Assembly (NCBI GenBank): GCA_016705695.1
Contig: JADJLA010000001.1
Coordinates: 496,001-560,000, forward strand
DNA from: Sphingobacteriaceae bacterium
GTDB taxonomy: Bacteria; Bacteroidota; Bacteroidia; B-17B0; Aurantibacillaceae
Length of the DNA stretch: 64,000 nt
Direction of reading: 5' to 3'
The number at the start of each line of letters is the position of its first letter. Within the stretch, counting starts at the first letter, position 1. Positions 33,312 to 41,397 of this stretch are shown in pieces. The position numbers were made by a program, and so were the translations under genes. Under the pieces are notes generated by a model that worked only from the letters and a program-made list of their open reading frames with translations, had not been told where the DNA came from and ran no database searches.

Positions 33312-35315
33312 ATGAGCTTGCTGAGTACGATACGGTCAAAACACAATTTGATCTTGAAATTGCTTTTGGTAGTGGTAGTTTCTTTTATTTTTACTATTCT
33401 ACTTCCCGGACATAAGGTTAATTTTCATAATGTAGATGAGTTTGATGCCGTTTGGCCGTATAAAGATCTTGTGTTGGATGAAGATCTGTTCATCAAAAAA
33501 ACAAATGATCAAATAAAAGAAGAGCAAGATAAAGCAAGTAATAATGCATCTCTTGTTTTTAACCTGAATACAGATGAGAAAGAAGAAAAATTGCAAGAGC
33601 TTCTAAAAAGCGATGCAAAATTATATTCGCAATTAGCGCCTTTTTTAGATTCTATTTACAAGATCGGTGTGGTGCAAGCAAACGAAGCTGCAGTTGGTAA
33701 AACAATACTTCTTCAAGAGAACGGCGTGGGCAAATTTATTCCGTACAATGATCTGTATACGATAAGTGCTGCATCAGAAACACTTGTAAGGTTGGCAAAG
33801 GAAAATGAGGCAGCTATTCCTTCGTTAGTAAATCTAAATGATCTTTTGGCTATTACTATATATTTTGACGCACCAAAAACAGAAGCGTACAAAAATTCGA
33901 TCGCAGAAGCTGTTTCAATTTATAAAGCAGCGTATTCTAAGGGAGATAAGTTGGTAGAGCAGGGCGAGCAATTAACCAATGAGAAGCGTGAATTGATTTC
34001 AGATTTTTTTAGGTCAAAAAAAGCGGATGATGAGATCTCATATATCACTTTCATTGGAAGATGGGGATTAATGTTTGTTCTTGCCATTACATTGCTCATG
34101 TATCTTTTCTTTTTTAGAAAAAGTATTTTCGGACAGAATTTGCAAATCGCATTTTTGTATTTGTGTTTATTAACAGCATTCGTTGCTAATTATCTTTTTT
34201 ATAAATACGGTTTAATGCTTTCGGCTTTACCTTTTATTTTAACACCAATTATCGTTCGTGCATTTTTTGATAGTCGTACTGCTTTGTTCACGCATCTGAT
34301 ATCGATACTATGTTGTAGTTTTTTTATGGCCGATGTGATGGAATTCATCCTCATGCAATTGGTTACAGGTATCGGTATTTTATTCTCGGTATCTGAAATG
34401 CGTAAACGACAGCAGATATTGAATGCTGCCATCATTGCCATTGTTTTTTATTTCTTGATCTTTGTGTTTTACCATTTGGGTTTTGGTACCAAAGAACTTA
34501 CTACTAAGTTCAGCGCATATCTTCCGTATTTGATCAGTGGAAGTTTGGTTTTGTTGGCCACACCTTTGATATTTATCATCGAACGTTTGTTTGGTTTTAT
34601 TTCTGATTTTAAATTATTGGAGTTATGCGATCTTAATCAACCGCTATTGCGTGATCTGTCGCAAAAAATCCCTGGTACGTTCCAGCACTCGTTACAAGTT
34701 GCAAACTTGGCCGAAGAAGCAATTTATTTTATTGGCGGAAATACGTTATTGGTGAGAGCCGGTGCCATGTATCACGACGTAGGGAAAATACATAACCCAA
34801 GTTATTTTACCGAGAACTTGGGAAATAATGTGAGCCCCCACATTGAGATGCAACCAAAAGAAAGTGCGCGCATCATCATTGATCATGTGATAGAAGGAAT
34901 TCAATTGGCCAAAAAATACAAATTGCCTGAGCAGATAATCGATTTTATAAGAACACATCACGGTACTACGACTGTTGGTTTTTTTCTCAACATGCATAAA
35001 AAGGAGCAAGACAAGGTAAATATCAATGAAGATGATTTTAGATATCCCGGCCCGATACCTTTTAGTAAAGAAACAGCGGTATTGATGTTAGCCGATGGCG
35101 TTGAAGCAGCATCGCGAAGTTTAAAAAAGCACGATGCTTTAACCATTAACGATCTTGTTGATCAGATCATTGATTATAAGATCAATCAAAATCAGTTGAT
35201 CAATGCTGATATTACCTTCAAGGATATTACGCTTATTAAAAAGATATTTAAAAAAACGATTGATGACCATTTACCATGCACGCATCGAATACCCCGTATA
35301 AATGAACGTATTTAA
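33312..35315 (+). CDS. 7TM-HD hydrolase, PgpH-like (c-di-AMP phosphodiesterase type)
   Basis: Integral membrane HD-family phosphohydrolase. An N-terminal membrane helix (about 13-33) is followed by an extracytoplasmic domain (about 35-250), seven membrane helices (about 255-435) and a cytoplasmic HDIG-type domain. Metal ligands are visible in FQHSLQVANLAEEA (His near 459) and MYHDVGKI (HD near 488-489). This is the 7TMR-HDED/PgpH architecture, whose characterised members hydrolyse cyclic di-AMP. Start taken at ATG 33312 (667 residues); a TTG three codons earlier is less likely. It precedes polysaccharide export genes on the same strand. Confidence 0.85.
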   Translation: MSLLSTIRSKHNLILKLLLVVVVSFIFTILLPGHKVNFHNVDEFDAVWPYKDLVLDEDLFIKKTNDQIKEEQDKASNNASLVFNLNTDEKEEKLQELLKSDAKLYSQLAPFLDSIYKIGVVQANEAAVGKTILLQENGVGKFIPYNDLYTISAASETLVRLAKENEAAIPSLVNLNDLLAITIYFDAPKTEAYKNSIAEAVSIYKAAYSKGDKLVEQGEQLTNEKRELISDFFRSKKADDEISYITFIGRWGLMFVLAITLLMYLFFFRKSIFGQNLQIAFLYLCLLTAFVANYLFYKYGLMLSALPFILTPIIVRAFFDSRTALFTHLISILCCSFFMADVMEFILMQLVTGIGILFSVSEMRKRQQILNAAIIAIVFYFLIFVFYHLGFGTKELTTKFSAYLPYLISGSLVLLATPLIFIIERLFGFISDFKLLELCDLNQPLLRDLSQKIPGTFQHSLQVANLAEEAIYFIGGNTLLVRAGAMYHDVGKIHNPSYFTENLGNNVSPHIEMQPKESARIIIDHVIEGIQLAKKYKLPEQIIDFIRTHHGTTTVGFFLNMHKKEQDKVNINEDDFRYPGPIPFSKETAVLMLADGVEAASRSLKKHDALTINDLVDQIIDYKINQNQLINADITFKDITLIKKIFKKTIDDHLPCTHRIPRINERI

Positions 35316-35355
35316 ATACTTGATTTACAGTAATTTATATATAGTTTTTATTTAA

Positions 35356-35363
35356 TATCTTTG
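35356..35363 (+). promoter_or_regulatory. -7 element of the polysaccharide export operon
   Basis: TATCTTTG is an exact TAnnTTTG match, 6 nt before the ATG at 35370, with a T-rich TTTA 18 nt upstream (35334-35337). It overlaps the in-frame TTG at 35361, ruling that out as the start, and marks the beginning of the Wza-Wzc-rfbC-WecA run. Confidence 0.55.
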
Positions 35364-35369
35364 TGTAAT

Positions 35370-36122
35370 ATGAAAAGAATATTTCTTTTATTTATTGGTG
35401 CTCTTTTGATCTTTAGTTCATGTAAAGTTTTCAGGTCGAATATCATGTTACGCACCTCAACTGATTACAATTACGATAAGTTGATTGACTCGTTAAGTAG
35501 AGCTGATTATAAATTGGCCGCTAATGATGTTTTGAGTTTTAGAGTGTACACGAACGAGGGTTTTAAAATGGTTGATATGGCAACCGCGCAAACAAATATT
35601 AATTTTATCCCAACTATTGATGCACGTATTGAAACAGATGGCACTTCGCGTTTACCGTTAGTTGGAGTAGTTCCTCTCGTTGGTTTAACGGTAGTTGAAG
35701 CTGAAAAAATATTAGAAGAGAAGTACTCTGTTTTCTATAAAAAACCTTATATCAATTTAAAGATCACTAACAAACGCGTGATTGTTTTCCCTGGGAGGCC
35801 AGGCGATGCCAAAGTTCTTTCGATATCAAATAATAATACAACCATCATGGAGGCTTTAGCTCTTGCGGGTGGTATTTCTGAGGACGGAAAGGCGTACAAA
35901 GTAAAATTGATTCGAAATACACCAGGTATGGCGCCCAAGGTTTACTTAATGGACCTTTCAAAAATTGAAGGTTTGGCCGCTGGTAACACACAGGTTCAGG
36001 CGTATGATCTCATTTATGTTGAACCGCGTTATCGCCCAATTCGTACACTTTCTAATGAGGTTGCACCGGTGTTAACTCTTTTAACAACGTTCCTTATTCT
36101 TTACTCAATCCTAACCCGTTAA
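35370..36122 (+). CDS. Polysaccharide export lipoprotein (Wza/BexD-like)
   Basis: A 250-residue outer-membrane lipoprotein of the polysaccharide export (OPX) family. The signal ends in lipobox LIFSSC. The Poly_export domain contains YKLAANDVLSFRVYTNEG, followed by an SLBB-like segment (VFPGRPGDAKVLSI, TIMEALALAGG). The C-terminus ends in a hydrophobic segment (VLTLLTTFLILYSIL), as in short Bacteroidota OPX proteins. It would form the outer-membrane exit for a capsule or exopolysaccharide together with the adjacent Wzc-like kinase, whose start overlaps by 1 nt. Confidence 0.87.
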   Translation: MKRIFLLFIGALLIFSSCKVFRSNIMLRTSTDYNYDKLIDSLSRADYKLAANDVLSFRVYTNEGFKMVDMATAQTNINFIPTIDARIETDGTSRLPLVGVVPLVGLTVVEAEKILEEKYSVFYKKPYINLKITNKRVIVFPGRPGDAKVLSISNNNTTIMEALALAGGISEDGKAYKVKLIRNTPGMAPKVYLMDLSKIEGLAAGNTQVQAYDLIYVEPRYRPIRTLSNEVAPVLTLLTTFLILYSILTR

Positions 36123-38533
36123 TGTCGTATCACGTTGGTTTAAATAAAAATGATTTTGTAAAAGATGCAGAAGCAAAACTAAACTCTGCACTCGATTTAA
36201 GTTTACTTATACATTTAGTAAGAAAATTTAAATGGCTGTTTATAGGTTTGTTCATTGTAAGCGGCTCTTTGGCTTTCTTGTATTTGAGGTATAGTCAGCC
36301 TGTTTATGAATCAAGAGTATTACTACAGATCAATGATAATAAAACCGATCAGGTTTTGCGTTTGGAAGGAATTGGAGAGAGTGAGAATATTTTGGCAGAG
36401 GCCATCGAACAGATCCATTCCAAGGTGTTTTTAAAACGTATAGTTGAAAAACTCGATCTTAGCTTGACCTATTTTAGTGAAGGTACATTTAAAAACTTCG
36501 AACTTTATCTTTCATCGCCGTTTCTTGCGCAGGTCAATCTTAAAGACCCTGCATTGAAAGGTCAAAAAATTTATGTTGAGCTTAACGAGCAATTAAGTGG
36601 AGGTGTTATAAAATACGGCACTACGTCAAAAAAATTCAAAACTAACGAGTGGTTACGCACGGCGGAGTTCGACATTAATATTTTTCTAAATTCTAAGCTA
36701 AGTACTGAGATTATAAAAAAGACAATTGCTAATAACAAGGCCCTTTACATGCTCATAAGGGATGTGGATGCTGTAACTGCCGAGTTACAAGGAAAGCTTG
36801 AGGTAAAGGTGGTGAATGAATTGGCGAAAACCATACTCATAAAAGTAAAAGATATCAATCCACAAAAAGTTACCGATGTGGTGAATAATTTGTCGATAGA
36901 ATTTTTGAGTTATGATGTAGAACGCAAAAGTGAGAGTTCGCTAAATATATTGAGTTTTATTGATAAACAATTAGGTTTGGTGTACGATGATCTTAGAGAT
37001 ACCGAAAAGGATCTGAAGGTTTTCAAGCAAGATAAGAATATTGAGAATAATTCTCAAAAAATAAATTCCGACATTTTAAGAGCTTCGAGTATTGAAGAGC
37101 AACTCCTCAAAGTAGAGATGGAAGAGAAGATCATTGATGAGGTTCAAGCAAATATCAATAAGAACAAGAATATTGATATTTATAATCTTATTTCGATCAT
37201 ATCGGGCACCGATTACGAGAATATGGTAAAGGATGTGATCCAAAGCATTCAAAAATTGCTTTCTGCAAAGGAGGATCTTTTGTATATGGTAACGCCGAAT
37301 TCTGAGAACATAAAACAAATAAATTACCAGCTCGAGATCCAAAAGAAATTATTATTGGAAAGCTTAGATGCGGTAAAATTGCGCTATAAGACAAAGTACA
37401 AAAGCTTACTTGAAAAATCTTCCGACTATAAGAACAAATTGGGTTCTTCACCCGAAGATGATGTTGAACTTTCGCGATTGAATAGATTATACACCATTAA
37501 TGAGAAATACTATACTATGTTGTTGGAAAAGAAAACGGAGTTTTCTATTTCTAAAGCTGGATATGTAACTAAGAATATAATATTAGAAAAAGCCATTGGC
37601 GTAGGCGGAAAGGTCTTTCCAAGCTCAAGAGATACCGTTATTATTACTTTTATCCTTACGGTCCTTATCATATTTATCATTTTGATCATTGTTTATTTCT
37701 CGCATAATAAGATCTATGCGATTCACGATGTAATGAAATTTGCCAATCAAGGCGTTTCTCTTATTGGCGTTGTACCAAAGTACGAAAGTCAGATCCCGGT
37801 CTCGCAACTCATTGTAGATAAAAATCCAAAATCTATTATTTCGGAGGCGTTCAGAACTATACGTACAAATCTCTCATTCATTGATAATACTCCCGGAAGT
37901 AAGCTTATTTCAATTAGCTCAACTATAAGCGGTGAGGGCAAAACATTTATTGCAATTAATATTGCGGGTATTTTTGCGTTCACCGGAAAAAAAGTAGTGC
38001 TGATAGATCTGGATATGCGAAAACCAAAGATCCATAAAGGTTTTGGCGTAAAGAATGATGTTGGAATGAGCAATCTTTTAACTGGTGAATATAAGATCGA
38101 AGATTGTTTCAATGATAGTTCACTTGAGAATTTGAAATTCATCACGGCAGGACCAACACCTCCAAATCCCTCGGAACTTATTTTAAGTGATGCATTGAAT
38201 AAAGTTATTATTGAATTACAAAAACAATTTGATTATGTAGTAATTGATAATGCCCCTGTAGGTTTAGTAACTGACGGTATTGAAACTTTGCGCAAATCTG
38301 ATTATCCGATCTATGTTTTAAGAGCCGAGTATTCTGATAAACATTTTATTCAAAATCTTGTTCGCTTAAAGACTGAAAATCAGATCACGCGAATAACCGC
38401 TGTACTAAATGATGTGGATATGAGTCGCAAACACTACGGATATAATTATGGGTATACTTATGGTTATGGTTATGGAACCGGATATTATACCGATGATGCG
38501 GAATCAAAAAAGAAAAAGAAAAAAAGAAACTAA
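36122..38533 (+). CDS. Wzc-like polysaccharide co-polymerase with BY-kinase domain
   Basis: An 803-residue inner-membrane protein controlling polysaccharide chain length and export. A Wzz domain is flanked by membrane helices at about 36-54 and 506-526, with long coiled coil between. The cytoplasmic bacterial tyrosine kinase has Walker A GEGKT (604-608), Walker A' VLIDLDMRKP and Walker B VVIDNAP. The C-terminal tail holds a tyrosine/glycine-rich cluster (YGYNYGYTYGYGYG), the expected autophosphorylation site, then a Lys-rich end. It is flush with rfbC (stop directly followed by ATG). Confidence 0.9.
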   Translation: MSYHVGLNKNDFVKDAEAKLNSALDLSLLIHLVRKFKWLFIGLFIVSGSLAFLYLRYSQPVYESRVLLQINDNKTDQVLRLEGIGESENILAEAIEQIHSKVFLKRIVEKLDLSLTYFSEGTFKNFELYLSSPFLAQVNLKDPALKGQKIYVELNEQLSGGVIKYGTTSKKFKTNEWLRTAEFDINIFLNSKLSTEIIKKTIANNKALYMLIRDVDAVTAELQGKLEVKVVNELAKTILIKVKDINPQKVTDVVNNLSIEFLSYDVERKSESSLNILSFIDKQLGLVYDDLRDTEKDLKVFKQDKNIENNSQKINSDILRASSIEEQLLKVEMEEKIIDEVQANINKNKNIDIYNLISIISGTDYENMVKDVIQSIQKLLSAKEDLLYMVTPNSENIKQINYQLEIQKKLLLESLDAVKLRYKTKYKSLLEKSSDYKNKLGSSPEDDVELSRLNRLYTINEKYYTMLLEKKTEFSISKAGYVTKNIILEKAIGVGGKVFPSSRDTVIITFILTVLIIFIILIIVYFSHNKIYAIHDVMKFANQGVSLIGVVPKYESQIPVSQLIVDKNPKSIISEAFRTIRTNLSFIDNTPGSKLISISSTISGEGKTFIAINIAGIFAFTGKKVVLIDLDMRKPKIHKGFGVKNDVGMSNLLTGEYKIEDCFNDSSLENLKFITAGPTPPNPSELILSDALNKVIIELQKQFDYVVIDNAPVGLVTDGIETLRKSDYPIYVLRAEYSDKHFIQNLVRLKTENQITRITAVLNDVDMSRKHYGYNYGYTYGYGYGTGYYTDDAESKKKKKKRN

Positions 38534-39079
38534 ATGGAAGTTACTGAGACATTTATTAAAGGATTATTTGTTATTAAACCTCGTGTTTTTGAAGATGCAC
38601 GTGGTTATTTTTTTGAAAGTTATAATAATGCCGCTTTCGAAAAGGCCGGTTTGAATTTAAACTTTGTTCAAGATAATCAATCGCTTTCGCAAAAGGGAGT
38701 TTTACGAGGATTGCATTTTCAAAATCCACCTTTTGCCCAAGGAAAACTGGTGCGCGTGATCACAGGTTCTGTGTACGATGTTGCAGTAGACATAAGAAAA
38801 GGTTCACCAACCTATGGAAAATATTTTGGATTAGAATTAACCGAAGCCAATAAATGGATGATGTACATTCCTCCAGGATTTGCGCACGGATTTCTTACCC
38901 TCGAGGACGATACTGTGTTCTCATACAAATGCACTAATTATTACAACAAAGCTTCCGAAGATTGTGTGTTATGGAACGATCCGGAGATTGGCATCAATTG
39001 GGATCTTAAAGCGGAACCATTATTATCAGATAAGGATAAAGAAGGAAAGAAAATCAAAGATCTTATTTCACAATTCTAA
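38534..39079 (+). CDS. rfbC: dTDP-4-dehydrorhamnose 3,5-epimerase
   Basis: Cupin-fold epimerase of dTDP-L-rhamnose synthesis. VFEDARGYFFESYN at the N-terminus, SQKGVLRGLHFQ, GSVYDVAVDIRKGSPTYG and IPPGFAHGF are the standard RfbC/RmlC blocks with catalytic His and Tyr. 181 residues is the normal size. The other rml genes (A, B, D) are not in the window. It sits between the Wzc-like kinase and the WecA-like transferase with no spacer on either side, so rhamnose or a related deoxyhexose is likely in the exported polymer. Confidence 0.93.
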   Translation: MEVTETFIKGLFVIKPRVFEDARGYFFESYNNAAFEKAGLNLNFVQDNQSLSQKGVLRGLHFQNPPFAQGKLVRVITGSVYDVAVDIRKGSPTYGKYFGLELTEANKWMMYIPPGFAHGFLTLEDDTVFSYKCTNYYNKASEDCVLWNDPEIGINWDLKAEPLLSDKDKEGKKIKDLISQF

Positions 39080-40144
39080 ATGTCCTCCGTTTCAAATACG
39101 CATCTTACACTAATTTCTTTAGTTTTCTTTAGTTTCGTAGTCTCTCTTCTTATAAATTACATTTTACTTAAGTTTGCTCGAACTTTAGGAATAAGAACAC
39201 GTGCTAATGCCGAAATACGTTGGGATCCGCAACACAAACCTTCACTGGGAGGAATTTCATTCTACCTGTGTTTTCTTTTCTCTTTTATTTTTTTGGCGCT
39301 TATAAATCCTGATTTCAATACCATAAGGTGGACTGTTTTCGGTTTTTTACTGGCCTGTTCGTTGGCTTTTTTAATGGGATTGGCCGATGATGCGTTCAAT
39401 ACTCAACCTTTATTAAAACTAGTCACCCAAATCATTTGCTCACTTATTTTAGTTTACTCGGGAATTCATATTCGCTTGTTCGAGAACTTACTTCTGAATT
39501 ACGGCTTAACCGTTTTCTGGATCATTGGAATGATGAACTCCTTTAATCTATTAGATAATATGGATGGTATCACAGGAATCATTACGGTGGTAATATCGGG
39601 TTTATTTATAGCTGTATCTGTGTCGTTAAAGAGCACTAATTCTTACATAACAATTTTTAGTATTTGTCTACTTGGATCAGTTGTTGGTTTTTTAGTTTAT
39701 AATTTTCATCCATCAAAAATGTATATGGGCGATTCGGGCAGTCAGTTCATTGGATTTTTTCTGGCCGCTATTGGTATAGAGGTATGTTGGAATAATGGCT
39801 TGCCGTTCGGATTGTATCATGGCGAATTAGAGAATATCACACTTGTACTTTTAGTATTTCTTTTACCTATTGTTGATACTACAACGGTTTTTGTTAATCG
39901 TATTGCGCGAGGAAATTCACCGTTCATTGGTGGTAAAGATCATACCACACATCACCTGTTCTTTAGAGGCATCACCGAAAAAAGAATTGCAATGCTATAC
40001 CTCCTGATCTCAGTAATAGCCTGTTTTCTAGCGTATAACCTCATTTTTAGTTTCACTTATAACTTGTTGTATCTTGCGCTTATTTTTATTGTAATTGTAT
40101 TTTTGTTTTTGTATCTTAATACTATTATAAAGAAAAGAACTTGA
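39080..40144 (+). CDS. WecA/MraY-like undecaprenyl-phosphate sugar-1-phosphate transferase
   Basis: A 354-residue polytopic membrane enzyme of the WecA/MraY/TagO family that starts lipid-linked glycan synthesis by transferring a HexNAc-1-phosphate to undecaprenyl phosphate. Family blocks are HKPSLGGI, MGLADDAFNT (catalytic Asp pair), NSFNLLDNMDGI and MYMGDSGSQFIGF. The His-rich cytoplasmic loop GKDHTTHHLF is typical of WecA rather than MraY. About ten hydrophobic helices are evident. It lies directly after rfbC, so it probably primes the polysaccharide exported by the upstream Wza/Wzc pair. Confidence 0.88.
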   Translation: MSSVSNTHLTLISLVFFSFVVSLLINYILLKFARTLGIRTRANAEIRWDPQHKPSLGGISFYLCFLFSFIFLALINPDFNTIRWTVFGFLLACSLAFLMGLADDAFNTQPLLKLVTQIICSLILVYSGIHIRLFENLLLNYGLTVFWIIGMMNSFNLLDNMDGITGIITVVISGLFIAVSVSLKSTNSYITIFSICLLGSVVGFLVYNFHPSKMYMGDSGSQFIGFFLAAIGIEVCWNNGLPFGLYHGELENITLVLLVFLLPIVDTTTVFVNRIARGNSPFIGGKDHTTHHLFFRGITEKRIAMLYLLISVIACFLAYNLIFSFTYNLLYLALIFIVIVFLFLYLNTIIKKRT

Positions 40145-40202
40145 GTTTTTTTATGAAATAAAGAATAATACTCTCAAGATCGTATTATTCCTCGCGATCT
40201 TC

Positions 40203-41189
40203 TTGATCTTCTATTTTCTAGAGATCACCTTCTTAAAAAGTCCCAACCGAAGTGATGTGGCCTATGAGAATAATAATTTCAAAGTATTTGGTCTTAACAT
40301 CCCATCTAACCTTAGATTTTGTGATGAGCCTATTCCTGTAGATAATTATGAAATAAGAACTAACCTCGAAGGTGAATTTTTTACCAATAAATACTGGAAA
40401 AACAACTCTGCTATTCTCTTCAATAAAGTGGCAAAATGGTTCCCTTATATTGAACCTATTTTAAAGCAAGAAGGCGTTCCCGATGATATTAAATACATTG
40501 CCGTTATCGAAAGTCACCTTTCTAATCAGATTTCTCCTGCGGGAGCCGTTGGTTTTTGGCAATTGATGCCTTCGGCTGCTCGAAGTTATGGACTCATTGT
40601 AAACGATGAAGTTGATGAACGCCTCGATGTAGAAAAATCAACACACGCTGCCTGTAAATTTTTTAAGGACGCTCATAAACGCTTTAATAACTGGACGCTT
40701 TCTGCCGCAGCCTATAATTTAGGAATGGGTGGAATTGAGCGCGCGCTGAAGACACAAAAAACCAACAACTATTACGATCTTTTACTTAACCAGCAAACTG
40801 GGGAGTTTGTATACAGGCTCATGGCCTACAAAACACTTTTATCAAGCCCCACTCACTTTGGAATTAAGCGCAGCAAAATTAATTATTATTCTAAAATTCC
40901 GGTAAAGGTTGTTAACGTTGATTCGAGTATTACGGATCTGACATATTTAGCAAAATATTTAAAATGCAATAAAACCCAGATAAAATTATTGAATCCATGG
41001 CTTGTAAAAGGCACGCTTCATAATCCGGATGGACAGGTTTACAAATTCAAGATCCCAAAGAATTTGAAAAAGGATTATTCTATGTATTACCTCGATCTTA
41101 TCTCTGAAGATGGTTATATGTACGATAGAGAAGAGCCTGAATCTATTGAGTTGCCAAAAGCCGATTCGGTGGCACCAAAGAGTAATTAA
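40203..41189 (+). CDS. Membrane-anchored lytic transglycosylase (MltD/SLT type), start probably frameshifted
   Basis: Peptidoglycan-cleaving lytic transglycosylase. The SLT catalytic domain holds AVIESHLSNQISPAGAVGFW (catalytic Glu near residue 103) and LSAAAYNLGMGGIERAL. A LysM-like segment follows at the C-terminus (LTYLAKYLKCNKTQIKLLNPW). The only formal start in frame is TTG at 40203, which would cut through a membrane helix. If one A is added to the AAA at 40156-40158, the ATG at 40153 opens a smooth N-terminus MKIKNNTLKIVLFLAIF. The real start is thus probably 40153 with a one-base sequence error. No good RBS supports the TTG. Confidence 0.82.
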   Translation: MIFYFLEITFLKSPNRSDVAYENNNFKVFGLNIPSNLRFCDEPIPVDNYEIRTNLEGEFFTNKYWKNNSAILFNKVAKWFPYIEPILKQEGVPDDIKYIAVIESHLSNQISPAGAVGFWQLMPSAARSYGLIVNDEVDERLDVEKSTHAACKFFKDAHKRFNNWTLSAAAYNLGMGGIERALKTQKTNNYYDLLLNQQTGEFVYRLMAYKTLLSSPTHFGIKRSKINYYSKIPVKVVNVDSSITDLTYLAKYLKCNKTQIKLLNPWLVKGTLHNPDGQVYKFKIPKNLKKDYSMYYLDLISEDGYMYDREEPESIELPKADSVAPKSN

Positions 41190-41217
41190 TAAAAACTTGA
41201 AGTACTCCCCCTTTTTT

Positions 41218-41322
41218 TTAACCACGAAAGGCACAAAAAATATTCACGAAAGACACGAAATATATTTTGTGCTTTTCGTGTAAATCCCGATAGCTATCGG
41301 GATTCGTGCTTTTCGTGGTTAA
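41218..41322. repeat. Nested inverted repeat with TTAACCACGAAAGGCAC ends
   Basis: TTAACCACGAAAGGCAC (41218-41234) pairs with GTGCTTTTCGTGGTTAA (41306-41322) with one mismatch. Within it, 41245-41262 and 41263-41280 form a second near-perfect hairpin of CACGAAA repeats. No ORF lies inside. The right end recurs almost unchanged at 44894-44911, and the TTAACCACG end recurs in the 55.3-55.9 kb cassette. Confidence 0.75.
41283..41304. repeat. Second CCCGATAGCTATCGGG palindrome, nested in the repeat
   Basis: A 22-nt perfect palindrome with the same 16-nt core as at 28750-28767, placed between the inner hairpin and the right outer arm of the 41218-41322 repeat, as if inserted there. Confidence 0.8.
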
Positions 41323-41373
41323 GAAACCCTATTTCTTGTCATAATTTAAAGATTTTATCACATAAAGATTCTG

Positions 41374-41381
41374 TAAATTTG
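41374..41381 (+). promoter_or_regulatory. -7 element of uvrA
   Basis: TAAATTTG, exact -7 match, 16 nt before the uvrA ATG. No clear -33 TTTG; no LexA-type palindrome recognised. Confidence 0.5.
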
Positions 41382-41397
41382 TGTTGATATTTTTGAT

